Source: a virus
Virus record (IMG/VR): IMGVR_UViG_3300006028_000010
Coordinates: 1-64,000 of that record
Direction: 5' to 3' (one strand)
DNA: 64,000 bases
Positions 1 through 8,278 of the stretch are shown piece after piece. Each line of letters opens with the position of its first letter. Positions within the stretch are counted from its first letter, which is position 1. The position numbers and the translations under genes are program-made. The notes beneath the pieces are model-generated. The model worked only from the letters and a program-made list of their open reading frames with translations, did not search any database and was not told where the DNA came from.

Positions 1-410
1 GGTTGGGAGCGGGTTGTTGTCGCCGGGTGGTGGGTTGGCGCGGGTGCCGGGGCACGCCGGGGCTGGGCGGGGGCCGATGTATCAGGTGCAGCGGGGGACG
101 CGGCGTCAGGTGGGGGGGGTGACACCACCGACAACGGCGGGACAGCAGACGATGGGACAGTCGGGACACCGATCGGCTCCTGCGGCAACGGTCGGTGGGC
201 GGCGGTCAACGAGGGAGCGACCACGAACACCCCACCCACCAACACAAGACCAAGCCCGAGGGCGATCACCTTCAACCGGGCAGTAGCGGTCGCGAGGACG
301 TGGGGATGCCACGACCCCGGGTCCAGCCGCCGGTGCTTCCCCAACACCGGGATGGGAACGGTGGGGTGTTCATCCAACCGCGCTGGCCCGGTTTCGAGCT
401 GCTCGGTCAT
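1..410 (-). CDS. Membrane-anchored Pro/Ala-rich protein (3' end outside window)
   Basis: Open from an ATG at 410 to the window edge. About 45 polar N-terminal residues precede one hydrophobic helix (LKVIALGLGLVLVGGVFVVA), then a long Pro/Ala/Ser/Thr-rich region, presumably outside the membrane. The ATG overlaps the stop of the upstream gene (ATGA). No family recognised; the topology fits a cell-envelope protein. The C-terminus is missing because the window ends. Confidence 0.7.
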   Translation of the reverse strand, partial: MTEQLETGPARLDEHPTVPIPVLGKHRRLDPGSWHPHVLATATARLKVIALGLGLVLVGGVFVVAPSLTAAHRPLPQEPIGVPTVPSSAVPPLSVVSPPPPDAASPAAPDTSAPAQPRRAPAPAPTHHPATTTRSQ

Positions 411-727
411 GGTTGCCACCCCCCTTGGGCTTTGATCGCGGTCCGCATCGCTTCCTGCATCAACTCATGGGCTTGTGTGTCGGTGAACCCCGCGGTTCTG
501 AACGCCTCCAGCTGGTCCTCCACGAGCCGCACCTGCGGCGGCGCCGACCCCGACACGACCCCCGGTTTGGTGCGACACCTCAGCAGCACCACCAGCGCCC
601 ACACCACGTTCACCCCGAGCCACACGAGTTGGGTGATCTGCGCGACCGGGTCGCCTGGGGGGAGCCGCACCACCTGAACAACCAGCAGCGCCAGCCCAGA
701 CAGCAGCAGCCGGTCCGTGGTGGTCAC
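407..727 (-). CDS. Small two-helix membrane protein
   Basis: About 106 residues from a GTG start that overlaps the stop of the upstream Arg-rich gene (GTGA). Two hydrophobic stretches (around residues 7-20 and 30-48) are followed by a helical, charged C-terminus containing FRTAGFTDTQAHELMQEAM. Longer reading upstream is possible but the GTGA overlap favours this start. Function unknown; part of a three-gene operon with 724-861 and 1-410. Confidence 0.7.
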   Translation of the reverse strand: MTTTDRLLLSGLALLVVQVVRLPPGDPVAQITQLVWLGVNVVWALVVLLRCRTKPGVVSGSAPPQVRLVEDQLEAFRTAGFTDTQAHELMQEAMRTAIKAQGGWQP

Positions 728-861
728 TCGGTCCGCCGCCGCCGGTGCCGCCCACCCGTCCTGCGGGTGACTAGCCGCTCTAACCGTTCCTCCCGCTGCC
801 AGCGGGACACGACACGCTCCCACCAACCCCGCAACCCCACCCCCGAACGGTTGCCAACCAC
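724..861 (-). CDS. Small Arg-rich protein
   Basis: 45 residues, very rich in Arg and Trp (WWERVVSRWQREERLERLV), ending in a run of Arg. Supported mainly by the GTGA overlap with the next gene and a purine-rich AAGGGGG stretch ahead of the GTG. The frame stays open further upstream to 993, so the true start is uncertain. No family recognised. Confidence 0.45.
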   Translation of the reverse strand: MVGNRSGVGLRGWWERVVSRWQREERLERLVTRRTGGRHRRRRTE

Positions 862-1246
862 CCCGTGACCCCCTTCCCGGTGAATGCGCAGCCCTTGACC
901 TGAACCCCCTGATACGGGGCTAGACGCGCTGCTCAGGCCGCTGGTTGCCCGGCAGGGTACCCGCCCACCCCCACCGCGCCGGCGGTCGCTCACACGCTTT
1001 GCGGTGGCTAATCCCCGCCCTGGGATTTACGGTAAGCCGGTCCGATCGATGACGGCACATGCTGGCCTCTGAGACCGGAATGCGGCACCCTCCGAGAACC
1101 CCCGGGTCCGGGCGTTTCGCCCCCCTACCGATCCACCGGGCCCGGGGCCCACTCCGAGGGACACAACCCCAGAAAGAAGGGACACCCCAGCAGCCCCGGG
1201 GGGCACAACCGCCCGCAACCCCGGGGCACGAAAGGACAAAACGTAC
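862..1246. other. Divergent intergenic region
   Basis: 385 bases between divergent operons. No convincing gene: the open frames here lack ribosome sites and have Arg/Pro/Gly-rich shadow composition. It contains several CCCCGGGG-type short palindromes (near 1137-1152, 1193-1204 and 1219-1226) and must hold promoters for both sides; I cannot pick exact -35/-10 boxes. Confidence 0.5.
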
Positions 1247-1468
1247 ATGCTTGGGGGAGGTTGCCACCGACGCAAACTCATCACCTACCGACACGACACA
1301 GCCCGGCTCCGGGCGCTGATCTTCTCCTGGTACCCCAGCGAAATCGCCGCCCGCCGACGACGCAAACGTGTCCTCAACGACCTCGACCAAATCCTCGACT
1401 CGCTACCCCATCAAGCACTTCTGGAAATCACCATGCCCCTACTGACCATCCGCGGACGACGCCGATGA
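1247..1468 (+). CDS. Small basic hypothetical protein
   Basis: 73 residues with an AAAGGA ribosome site about 10 bases ahead of the ATG. Basic centre (AARRRRKRVLNDLDQILDSL). First gene of the rightward operon and ATGA-coupled to the next. No family recognised. Confidence 0.6.
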   Translation: MLGGGCHRRKLITYRHDTARLRALIFSWYPSEIAARRRRKRVLNDLDQILDSLPHQALLEITMPLLTIRGRRR

Positions 1469-1722
1469 CCACCACCGAAGAGCCCAAACACGGGTCGTAC
1501 GCCGGCTACCAATGGCACCGCAAAAACGGTGAACCGCCCTGCGACGCCTGCGTCCTCGCGAACAGCGCCTACCAAACCGCCTGGCGCCGCAGCAACCCCG
1601 ACAAACACGCCGCGCAGCAACGCACCCAGTACGCCCGGATCCGGGCGCTCCGCAAACTCGCGAAACTCCACCCCGAAGACATGCACCGGCTCTACCAACA
1701 AGAACTCAAACACCAACAATGA
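1465..1722 (+). CDS. Actinophage-type small protein with GExPCxxC motif
   Basis: 85 residues, ATGA-coupled on both sides. Contains HGSYAGYQWHRKNGEPPCDAC followed by a basic helical tail. The pattern H-G-x-x-x-G-Y-x-x-H-x4-G-E-x-x-C-x-x-C is familiar to me from small unassigned proteins of actinomycetes and their phages; the Cys/His residues suggest a metal site or DNA-binding role, but no function is established. Confidence 0.65.
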   Translation: MTTTEEPKHGSYAGYQWHRKNGEPPCDACVLANSAYQTAWRRSNPDKHAAQQRTQYARIRALRKLAKLHPEDMHRLYQQELKHQQ

Positions 1723-1961
1723 CCAGACAGCTACGCCCCGGCAACCGCATCACGCGGGCTAACATCTCTTACCCGGAGCCGCTGCCGCCACACACCATGG
1801 TGCGGCGCCGCACAGACGGCGCCATCGGCGAAGTGCAGCCTTACCACCCCGACGCGCTCCCCGCCCGAATCGGCACTTTTCCTGTTTTATGGCACAACGC
1901 CCAGTGGGGGACATTCGGCGCCAACGACGTCACCCCACTCATCCCCACCAGCCGATCATGA
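1719..1961 (+). CDS. Small hypothetical protein
   Basis: 80 residues. Start ATG overlaps the previous stop. The sequence resembles short beta-barrel-type fragments (MVRRRTDGAIGEVQPY, then WHNAQWGTFGANDVTPL), a type common in phage accessory genes. Function unknown. Confidence 0.6.
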   Translation: MTRQLRPGNRITRANISYPEPLPPHTMVRRRTDGAIGEVQPYHPDALPARIGTFPVLWHNAQWGTFGANDVTPLIPTSRS

Positions 1962-1981
1962 ACGGGTGCGCTGGATCATGA
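1958..1981 (+). CDS. Seven-codon linker ORF
   Basis: ATG overlaps the previous stop and its own TGA overlaps the next ATG, giving ATGA at both ends. Peptide MNGCAGS. Its only likely role is to carry ribosomes across the gap to the next gene; it may not be a functional peptide. Confidence 0.3.
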   Translation: MNGCAGS

Positions 1982-2109
1982 ACGGGCCACCGCGGATCCC
2001 GTGGACGTTCTACCTAGCGGTGGTCGTGTTCATCGTCTGCTGCGGCGTCGCTAGTTACATGCTGGGCTGGGCCTACATCATCAACAGCGTCAACCACACC
2101 CATCCCTAG
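1978..2109 (+). CDS. Single-helix membrane peptide
   Basis: 43 residues: short N-terminus MNGPPRIPW, then one hydrophobic helix (FYLAVVVFIVCCGVASYMLG) and a short polar tail ending NHTHP. Last gene before the HNH-helicase. Short membrane peptide of unknown role; phage and plasmid operons often carry such genes. Confidence 0.55.
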   Translation: MNGPPRIPWTFYLAVVVFIVCCGVASYMLGWAYIINSVNHTHP

Positions 2110-2145
2110 GGTGGACCGCCCGCGCAAGCACCAGCTGCGGTCCGG

Positions 2146-3996
2146 ATGAGCGAGCGGCGGCGGTTCAACCGGACCGAACGGGCTGTCCTCTACATCGCCG
2201 CTGATGGACGTTGCTCCAACTGCGGCGCGGCACTTCAGTCCGGTTGGCATTCCGACCACATCACCCCCCATTCCGCAGGCGGCGGCACTGACGTCGTCAA
2301 CGGCCAGGCGCTGTGTCCCCCGTGCAACGTGCAGAAGGGAAACGTCATGATCGCAGAGCCGCGTGCTTGGCAAACCCGAGCTGCTGCCGCATTCGCAGCG
2401 CATGCTTACCGAGATTTCCTCGTCTGCGCTACACCAGGTGCCGGGAAAACACGCTTCGCTCTGGATCTAGCCGTTGAACAACGACGTATCGGTGCCGTGC
2501 AACGCGTCGTCGTGGTGGTACCCACGGACCCATTACGGCAACAGTGGGTGGATGCCGCTGCCGCTCGCGGCCTGGACCTCATGCCTGTAGCGCAACCAGA
2601 GGACTACGACAAAGACGGCTACCACGGCTGCGTTGTCACCTATGCCCAGTTAGCCGTCGGTGTTGGAGCTGAGTTAGTTCGCCGCTCGACCCGCACACCA
2701 ACCATCGCGATCCTCGACGAAATCCACCACGCCGGGGACAACGAGTCCTGGGGTGTCGCCCTGTCGCACGCTGTGGAGCACGCCACATACCGGCTCGCGC
2801 TGACGGGCACACCATGGCGGCGAAACCCCAGCAGTCCCATCCCGTTCGTTGGTTACGGCCCGGACGGACGTGTCATCGTTAACTCAAGCTACGAATACGG
2901 TGAGGCTGTCGCCGATGGTGTGTGCCGACGCGTTGAATTCCATGCTTACGACGGTGAGGCCCGTTGGGCTGACTGCGGCCGGATCATCGAAGCTGGGCTG
3001 GGCGCTGACTTGTCCGACCGTGACATGTCAGCAGCGCTTGATGCTGTTCTGGCACCTTCGCATAGGTGGATACCATCATTGCTTGACCAAGCGAACAGAG
3101 CTCTAACTGAGCTGCGCGAAGAGGTTCCCGATGCTGGCGGCTTGGTGGTTGCCCACGAGCAGTGGCTAGCGAAAGAATACGCGCGGCTCCTTCGCAATAT
3201 CACCGGCGAGGAACCCACCCTGGCCATCTCCGAGGATGATGACGCCAAGGACAACATCGACTCCTTCAGCCGCAACCACAATCGATGGCTGGTTGCTGTC
3301 AAGATGGTCTCCGAGGGTGTGGACATTCCCCGGCTGCTAGTGGGTGTGTATGCGGCGAAGGCTAAGACACCGTTGTTTTTCCGGCAGGTCGTCGGCCGGT
3401 TCGTCCGAACCAGGCCGGGGGAAGAGGTCAACGCTCGCCTGTTCATCCCTGCCGTCCCAGCGTTCATGGCTCACGCTCGTGCGATTGAGGAGGAGCTACG
3501 TCACCAACTTGACTTAGAGGCTGAGCGGGACGATAAGACAAGGGCGGAGGCCCGCGCAGGGCAGCAGCTGTTCGAGCTGCGTCAGCCGCTGTCCGCCTCG
3601 GAACCGGTGTTCTCGCAGGCGATTTATGGTGGTGAGGGCACAGCCGCTGACCGGTATTCTCAAGCCGAAGCGCAATGCCGAAAGCTTGGGTTGCCGGAGC
3701 GCTACGCGATCAATCTGGTTCCAGTGCTCGACCAGTTGCTAGCCGACCAGATGGCTCCTGCCTATGAAGTGACGGTCACGCCCGCGCCACCGAGGGAGCC
3801 GCGGGCGCGGCGTGAGAAGCTGTTACGAGCCGAGATCAAAACCCTCGTGGGTAAGGTCGCCTACCGCGCAGGGCACGATCCACAAGAAGTCAACACGCAA
3901 CTCCTCCGTAGTGGTTTCCCGGCCCGCGCCAAAGCCTCCATCGACGACCTAGAACGAACCCTCCGCTATCTAGCCGAGTGGCTGGCCGAGCTATGA
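2146..3996 (+). CDS. HNH nuclease fused to SF2 helicase
   Basis: 616 residues. N-terminal HNH domain: C23xxC26, HSDH at 35-38, HSAGG, and C57xxC60 zinc ligands. Then a superfamily 2 helicase: Walker A ATPGAGKT (95-102), motif II DEIHH (191-195), motif III TGTPWR (220-225), and motif VI QVVGRFVR in the second RecA lobe. The C-terminal 150 residues are helical and charged. Both domains keep their key residues, so the protein should bind, unwind or move on DNA and cut it. Codon use is a little less GC-biased than the neighbours. ATGA-coupled to 3993-4571. Could serve in DNA processing or act as a phage-borne restriction-like system. Confidence 0.85.
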   Translation: MSERRRFNRTERAVLYIAADGRCSNCGAALQSGWHSDHITPHSAGGGTDVVNGQALCPPCNVQKGNVMIAEPRAWQTRAAAAFAAHAYRDFLVCATPGAGKTRFALDLAVEQRRIGAVQRVVVVVPTDPLRQQWVDAAAARGLDLMPVAQPEDYDKDGYHGCVVTYAQLAVGVGAELVRRSTRTPTIAILDEIHHAGDNESWGVALSHAVEHATYRLALTGTPWRRNPSSPIPFVGYGPDGRVIVNSSYEYGEAVADGVCRRVEFHAYDGEARWADCGRIIEAGLGADLSDRDMSAALDAVLAPSHRWIPSLLDQANRALTELREEVPDAGGLVVAHEQWLAKEYARLLRNITGEEPTLAISEDDDAKDNIDSFSRNHNRWLVAVKMVSEGVDIPRLLVGVYAAKAKTPLFFRQVVGRFVRTRPGEEVNARLFIPAVPAFMAHARAIEEELRHQLDLEAERDDKTRAEARAGQQLFELRQPLSASEPVFSQAIYGGEGTAADRYSQAEAQCRKLGLPERYAINLVPVLDQLLADQMAPAYEVTVTPAPPREPRARREKLLRAEIKTLVGKVAYRAGHDPQEVNTQLLRSGFPARAKASIDDLERTLRYLAEWLAEL

Positions 3997-4571
3997 CCAT
4001 TGACCAACTCGCCGCCAACGCCAACCTCATCGACCACATGGGCGCCCTGCTCCGCGACGAGGCCCACGCATTCAGCACCGGACCAGCATTGCTGCGTCGC
4101 ATCCTTGAGCAGGAAGCGTGGCGAGAGTTCACCACCAAACGCGGTGACCTTGTCCGGCCACGATCGTTCGCTGAGTTCGTTACCACTAAGCCCCTGAAGG
4201 GGCTGGGAGCTGACCTGAGTCTCGTGCGGCGGGTGGCGTCCGCTGACGCCGTCACCCTCGACCTACTCGACCAAGCAATGCAGCGATCACACGGCGGCGA
4301 CCGGAGCAACTGTGACAATGTACCGCTTGCTCCTTCCGGAAACAGTGCTACTAAGGCGCTGCGCCGGCTGCGTAAGGACGCGCCCGAGTTGCACGCTGAG
4401 GTACTCGCTGGACGGTTATCCGCTCACGCGGCGATGCTCCAAGCTGGCCTCCGCGTCCGAACATTCAGCGTCCGGCAAGACGTCACCTCGGCAGCCCGGT
4501 CGCTGCGCCGCAACTTCAGCAGCGACCAACTACAGGAACTCGCTCGACTACTCGCCGAGACAGACGTATGA
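3993..4571 (+). CDS. Partner protein of the HNH-helicase
   Basis: 192 residues from the ATG overlapping the helicase stop. The C-terminal half contains LRRLRKDAPELHAEVLAGRLSAHAAM-type sequence, seen in actinobacterial and cyanobacterial proteins, some ParB-like or HTH-like; likely DNA-binding. Tight coupling suggests it works with the HNH-helicase. Exact function unknown. An upstream in-frame ATG at 3978 exists but the overlap start is preferred. Confidence 0.65.
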   Translation: MTIDQLAANANLIDHMGALLRDEAHAFSTGPALLRRILEQEAWREFTTKRGDLVRPRSFAEFVTTKPLKGLGADLSLVRRVASADAVTLDLLDQAMQRSHGGDRSNCDNVPLAPSGNSATKALRRLRKDAPELHAEVLAGRLSAHAAMLQAGLRVRTFSVRQDVTSAARSLRRNFSSDQLQELARLLAETDV

Positions 4572-4636
4572 GGTAACAACCAGACAGGCGGTGACGAAAC
4601 AGACACCAACACATCGAACCTCTGGGGAGGAACACC

Positions 4637-4804
4637 GTGCGCGTCTCCGACGTCTTCACCGCCAACCTGACACCCACCCCCGCCCCCACCGACCGGGACG
4701 ACTGGCGCCACCACCGCGACCACGGCCGGCACCGGCGTGGGCACTGGGGCTGGTGGCGTGACCGCTGGGGCCACCCCAGACGCTCCTGGCACTGGGACGA
4801 CTAA
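4637..4804 (+). CDS. His/Trp/Arg-rich small protein
   Basis: 55 residues from a GTG with a strong GGGGAGG ribosome site 7 bases upstream. The second half is almost all His, Arg, Trp, Gly and Asp (HHRDHGRHRRGHWGWWRD). No family recognised; metal or nucleic-acid binding is possible. It ends just before a strong hairpin. Confidence 0.5.
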   Translation: MRVSDVFTANLTPTPAPTDRDDWRHHRDHGRHRRGHWGWWRDRWGHPRRSWHWDD

Positions 4805-4821
4805 CACCCCGGAAACAAGCA

Positions 4822-4859
4822 GTGAGGCCCCCTTGACCGGCTACCGGTGGGGGCCTCAC
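4822..4859. terminator. Bidirectional hairpin terminator
   Basis: Perfect 11-base inverted repeat GTGAGGCCCCC / GGGGGCCTCAC with a nested ACCGG/CCGGT stem in the loop. No T-run, as is common in GC-rich actinomycetes. Lies between the converging HNH-helicase operon and lsr2. Confidence 0.75.
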
Positions 4860-4878
4860 GCGCGTCACGTCGAGGGGG

Positions 4879-5250
4879 TTAACCAACAGCAGCTAGGCCA
4901 CTGCTGTGCGCGTGGTCGAACGCTCGCTGCACCTCAGTGGGGATACGCCCCCGATCACTAACATTCCACCCATTCTGCCGGGCCCATTCCCGCACCGCCT
5001 GGGTCTGCTCCCGCGACCGGCTAGGCGCACTCACCGCGCCGCTGCTCTTACGGCCACGCTTACCGGGGACGGACGTAGACATCCGCCGCGCGCTCTCCAC
5101 GAAACCCGCAACAGCGTCAGTGAACTCCTTAATGTTCTCACTGCTCAGATCGATCTCATACTGCGCGCCGTCCACCGCGAACGTGAACGTCCGCTCAGCC
5201 ACCGAACCGTCAATATCATCAATGAACTCACGGATCACCCGCTGCGCCAT
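4879..5250 (-). CDS. lsr2: Lsr2-family nucleoid-associated protein
   Basis: 123 residues. N-terminal dimerisation domain with the family start MAQRVIREFIDDIDGS and FAVDGAQYEIDLS (to about residue 50); a variable basic linker (KRGRKSSG); C-terminal DNA-binding domain with REWARQNGWNVSDRGRIP, including the AT-hook-like RGR at 100-102. Lsr2 is the H-NS analogue of actinobacteria: it coats AT-rich DNA and silences foreign genes. Carried on a mobile element it may compensate for or interfere with host Lsr2 silencing. Confidence 0.95.
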   Translation of the reverse strand: MAQRVIREFIDDIDGSVAERTFTFAVDGAQYEIDLSSENIKEFTDAVAGFVESARRMSTSVPGKRGRKSSGAVSAPSRSREQTQAVREWARQNGWNVSDRGRIPTEVQRAFDHAHSSGLAAVG

Positions 5251-5317
5251 TCGACACTCTCCTATCGCTCAACGCTTCCGAAAATAGGGGGGTGCGCCGA
5301 TACTACACACGCGCCCA

Positions 5318-6301
5318 CTAACCACCTAGGCCAGCCACCGGTGAACTTTGCTCCCGCTCAGCCCGCACCCGTTGCAAGTTCCCATCCCCATACAACCCCG
5401 GGTCAGACACGCGGAAAAACAACTCCGCCTCAGCATCCAACTGACCCTGCGTCTTCAACGACCCCGACCAACCACGCTCATCCTCCACGCTCGCCACCGC
5501 AGCGAACACCGCAGTAGCATCATCGCACCGCTTGTTCCGCGGATACCTCACACCCAACGGATCCGCGTCCTCAATGACCCGCACCAGTTTATTGATGAAC
5601 CAATGCGGCCCGCTGGATTCCAAGATCCGCAACACCCCGTCCCAATCACCGAGCTGGAACAGATCCGTGTACCTCGCCGCACCATCCGTCAAAACCGCGA
5701 GCCGCTCAACCTCACCAAGAGGCATCTGCCCAACCGTGGCCTGGTAAGCCGCAGCCGGGTCCGCCGCGGCGATCCAATACCCCCCAGGTGTGTTCCGGGC
5801 GGCCAGCTCAGCATGCTTCATGGGGACCAACGCCGCCGCTTTCTCGAGGCTACCGATGGGATACCGGTCAACTTCTCGGCGTTCCGCGGCGGCTGACGCG
5901 CTGATCCGCTGATCGCTGACCGGCCACACCCGCCCATCAACGGCGCCGATGACGATCGTGACGTCCCCCAGCACCAGATATTGCATGTCGCCGCCAACGA
6001 CGCGGACGATTCCCACGGCCGCTGATGGGGTGCCCGGGTGGGTCAGGTCACACGTCCCTGCGTGGAGTGTGGCGACGTGAGCGATGGCGTCGTGTAAGGC
6101 GCCGGTTAGGGGCTGGTTGGTGGTGTGGGTGAGGATCGCGGCGCCGAGTTGGCGGGTGTACCAGGCGGCGCCGTGGGCGCAGCCGGTTTCGGTGCGGATC
6201 GTGGCACCGTCGAGGACCACGATCAGGTCTGGTGTGGCGGCGTACCAGTCCTCGGTGGGGACGGACGGGTCACCGGGGGCAGTGGCTGCGGTGACGTTCA
6301 C
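5318..6301 (-). CDS. PP2C-like phosphatase-fold protein
   Basis: 327 residues from a GTG with AAAGGAG 9 bases upstream; the longer frame to 6637 only overlaps the next gene. VVLDGA near residue 40 and the late DDATAVFA match the metal-binding motifs of PP2C Ser/Thr phosphatases, and ETGCAHGAAWYTRQLG matches an actinomycete subgroup of this fold. Likely dephosphorylates proteins or acts as a pseudo-phosphatase regulator. Target unknown. Confidence 0.65.
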   Translation of the reverse strand: MNVTAATAPGDPSVPTEDWYAATPDLIVVLDGATIRTETGCAHGAAWYTRQLGAAILTHTTNQPLTGALHDAIAHVATLHAGTCDLTHPGTPSAAVGIVRVVGGDMQYLVLGDVTIVIGAVDGRVWPVSDQRISASAAAERREVDRYPIGSLEKAAALVPMKHAELAARNTPGGYWIAAADPAAAYQATVGQMPLGEVERLAVLTDGAARYTDLFQLGDWDGVLRILESSGPHWFINKLVRVIEDADPLGVRYPRNKRCDDATAVFAAVASVEDERGWSGSLKTQGQLDAEAELFFRVSDPGLYGDGNLQRVRAEREQSSPVAGLGG

Positions 6302-6354
6302 GACACAGGACTCCTTTAGGTGCGGAGGGAAGTGTTTGGCTGTCGGCATTATTG

Positions 6355-7239
6355 TCATGCGTCGCGCTGCTCGCGGAGCATTCTGACCACCGTCCTCGGA
6401 GGGTGCTCGTCCATTAAGGCCCGTGCCTGCGCTCGTTCGCTGGTGGTGAAGCCGCCGTATTCCTGTTCGATCCGGTTGAGTTCTCGGGCCATGAAGTAGT
6501 CGCCGATGCTGAGGTCGGGGTCGTGTTGATTGTGGGCTGTGACCTGTTCCGGGTCCGTTAGCCAGGACGTGGGTGTGGTCGGCGTGCCGCTCGCGGCCCT
6601 TGGTGCTGGAGGGTGGTCGGCGTCGTCTCGCGCGCACGTTACGTTAGGTGACGCTACGTCATCAACTTGCGTCCTCGTCTCCGGATGAACGGCACGCAAG
6701 CCAAAATGTGATCTTGGGTCTGGTTCTTCTTTTGGGTTTGGTTGCTTTAGTAGGTCTGGTTCTTGATGCGTCAGATCTGACGCATGGTCATGCGTCTCTG
6801 GTGACGCTTGGTGCTGACCTGCGAAAATAGGCTGTTCTTGCACGTCGAGGCCATGCGTCTCTGGTGACGCTTGGGTGGCGTGCTCGGCCTCGACGGTTGA
6901 TGAGTTGTCGGAAGGGTTCGGCGAGAGGTTCGCGAAGGTGTCGCGGGGGTCGTCCAGCGGGAGCCGGTAGAGATTCCCGCCGTAGTGCCCGTCGGCCTTA
7001 CGTGGGCGCACCACGATCAGCGCGTCGGCGACTCTTAGCTTCCGCAGTGCGCGTTGGATCGTGCTCCTTGAACAGCTCAGGTCTTTCGCGAGGCGTTCCT
7101 CGCTGGGGAACGCGTGACGCTTAGCGTTGGCGTACCGCCACGCGATGTATGTGTAGACCCGTAACGCGACAGGATCGGTGACACGCTCTATAACCCAGCA
7201 GGGCACCGCAGCAAACGGGGTCTGGATAGGGGCTGACAC
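6355..7239 (-). CDS. Winged-helix replication initiator or regulator
   Basis: 294 residues from a GTG preceded by AGAGGA. Residues 1-100 form a winged helix: RVYTYIAWRYANAKRHAFPSEERLAKDLSCSRSTIQRALRKL is a typical HTH, followed by a DNA-binding wing (GGNLYRLPL). The middle is low-complexity and carries two near-identical peptides (QASPETH) encoded by 23-bp DNA repeats. The C-terminus is a helical domain (ARELNRIEQEYGGFTTSERAQ). This layout fits replication initiators of actinomycete phages and plasmids; a transcription regulator is the alternative. Confidence 0.65.
   Translation of the reverse strand: MSAPIQTPFAAVPCWVIERVTDPVALRVYTYIAWRYANAKRHAFPSEERLAKDLSCSRSTIQRALRKLRVADALIVVRPRKADGHYGGNLYRLPLDDPRDTFANLSPNPSDNSSTVEAEHATQASPETHGLDVQEQPIFAGQHQASPETHDHASDLTHQEPDLLKQPNPKEEPDPRSHFGLRAVHPETRTQVDDVASPNVTCARDDADHPPAPRAASGTPTTPTSWLTDPEQVTAHNQHDPDLSIGDYFMARELNRIEQEYGGFTTSERAQARALMDEHPPRTVVRMLREQRDA
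6766..6874. repeat. Palindrome and direct repeats in the initiator gene (candidate origin)
   Basis: A perfect 20-base palindrome ATGCGTCAGATCTGACGCAT (6766-6785) is followed by two identical 23-base direct repeats (6789-6811 and 6852-6874), each starting CATGCGTC. The core ATGCGTC/GACGCAT therefore occurs four times within about 110 bases. Iterons inside an initiator gene are a known origin layout (lambda O, many plasmids). Assignment as origin is inference. Confidence 0.5.
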
Positions 7240-7386
7240 TGTGGTCCTCTCGTGTCTTCATGGACACGTGGGACGTGAGGGTGGCTAACGCTTCCCGCCG
7301 AGTTGTGGTCTACACTCGGCTGCGGTTAGGTTAGGGATGGAGCGCGCGTTAGGATGGTTCCACGTCCTACGTGTTGAGCTGTTGGT

Positions 7387-7418
7387 TGAGGCCCTGGGAA
7401 TCGGCGCCCTGGGCCTCA
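7387..7418. terminator. Hairpin terminator candidate
   Basis: Stem TGAGGCCC / GGGCCTCA with a 16-base loop, no T-run. Sits between the Nudix gene end and the initiator promoter region (7240-7453, otherwise without a gene). Confidence 0.5.
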
Positions 7419-7453
7419 CTTCCGTTTGTGCCTAGTTGTCGCCCAGCAGGATG

Positions 7454-8179
7454 TCATCCCATGGGTATCCCCAGCAGATAGTCATGTACGGGTTTGAACA
7501 TGCCACCGAAGGGCGCGAACGCGGCGTCAGCTTCGGCCAAACTCACCCAGCGAACGTCACTTAACTCAACGTCATCGCCTACGAACACTTCCGAGTCCTC
7601 AATCGGCGTGCCAGCAATATAAATTATTGTGCGACCGGTCTTCGGGTGGATGCGGCGCCCGAGTTCCACGCCTGGTCTCACGCGTAAGCCGGCTTCCTCC
7701 TTGCATTCTCGGACCATGGCGTCGACGGCTGATTCACCAGGCTCGACTTCTCCGGTGAGGAAGCCAGCCGGGGGTGTTTTGTCGTGTCGGTAGGTGATGA
7801 GCAGGCCACGGTCCGACGTGATGATTGCGGCGACAATGGGCTGCGGCTCAGCGGTCATAGAGGGCTCCAATGCGGGTTGTGGGAGGCCGCTTAGGCGTCG
7901 GCCTTGTCGTGCCAATTGGGACAGGCGTTGGGGGGTGACACCTACCCTGCGGGCGACGGCCGCGATGGTCGTCAGGTCGTCGCTCTGGATCTTGGCGGCT
8001 ATGTCAGCTCGGAGCATCTTGGCGTCTTGCTCTAGTTTTCCGAGTAGATCACGCAGGTCAGACGCTTGCTGGAACGACTTCGCAAGATCGTCTGACCGTC
8101 TGATCGATTCAACGGCCCGCGTGTAGGCACGGGCGATCGCGGCCAGACGTGCTTGGTGTTTGCGCGGGTCGGGGGACAT
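7454..8179 (-). CDS. Nudix hydrolase with N-terminal DNA-binding-like region
   Basis: 241 residues from ATG 8179. Residues 1-100 are helical with an HTH-like stretch (TTIAAVARRVGVTPQRLSQLARQGR). A complete Nudix box at 143-165 (GEVEPGESAVDAMVRECKEE) has all acidic metal ligands, so the domain should hydrolyse a nucleoside-diphosphate-linked substrate. The integrative element pSAM2 of Streptomyces encodes a Nudix protein, Pif, that blocks conjugal re-entry, so a transfer-immunity role is possible here. Frame is open to 8251, but ATG 8179 suits the domain. Confidence 0.8.
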   Translation of the reverse strand: MSPDPRKHQARLAAIARAYTRAVESIRRSDDLAKSFQQASDLRDLLGKLEQDAKMLRADIAAKIQSDDLTTIAAVARRVGVTPQRLSQLARQGRRLSGLPQPALEPSMTAEPQPIVAAIITSDRGLLITYRHDKTPPAGFLTGEVEPGESAVDAMVRECKEEAGLRVRPGVELGRRIHPKTGRTIIYIAGTPIEDSEVFVGDDVELSDVRWVSLAEADAAFAPFGGMFKPVHDYLLGIPMG

Positions 8180-8278
8180 GACTGGGAAGTGTAACCCATG
8201 TGTTGATCGCCCTCGCCGTCGCTGGCCGTAAGACAGGGCTTGCGGATCCACATCCCATGGATTTATGCTATGGAGAGT

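Noticed and set aside
920-1390. 156-residue minus-strand frame
   Set aside because: Composition is Arg/Gly/Pro/Cys-rich shadow type and it lies across the start of the better-supported plus-strand operon.
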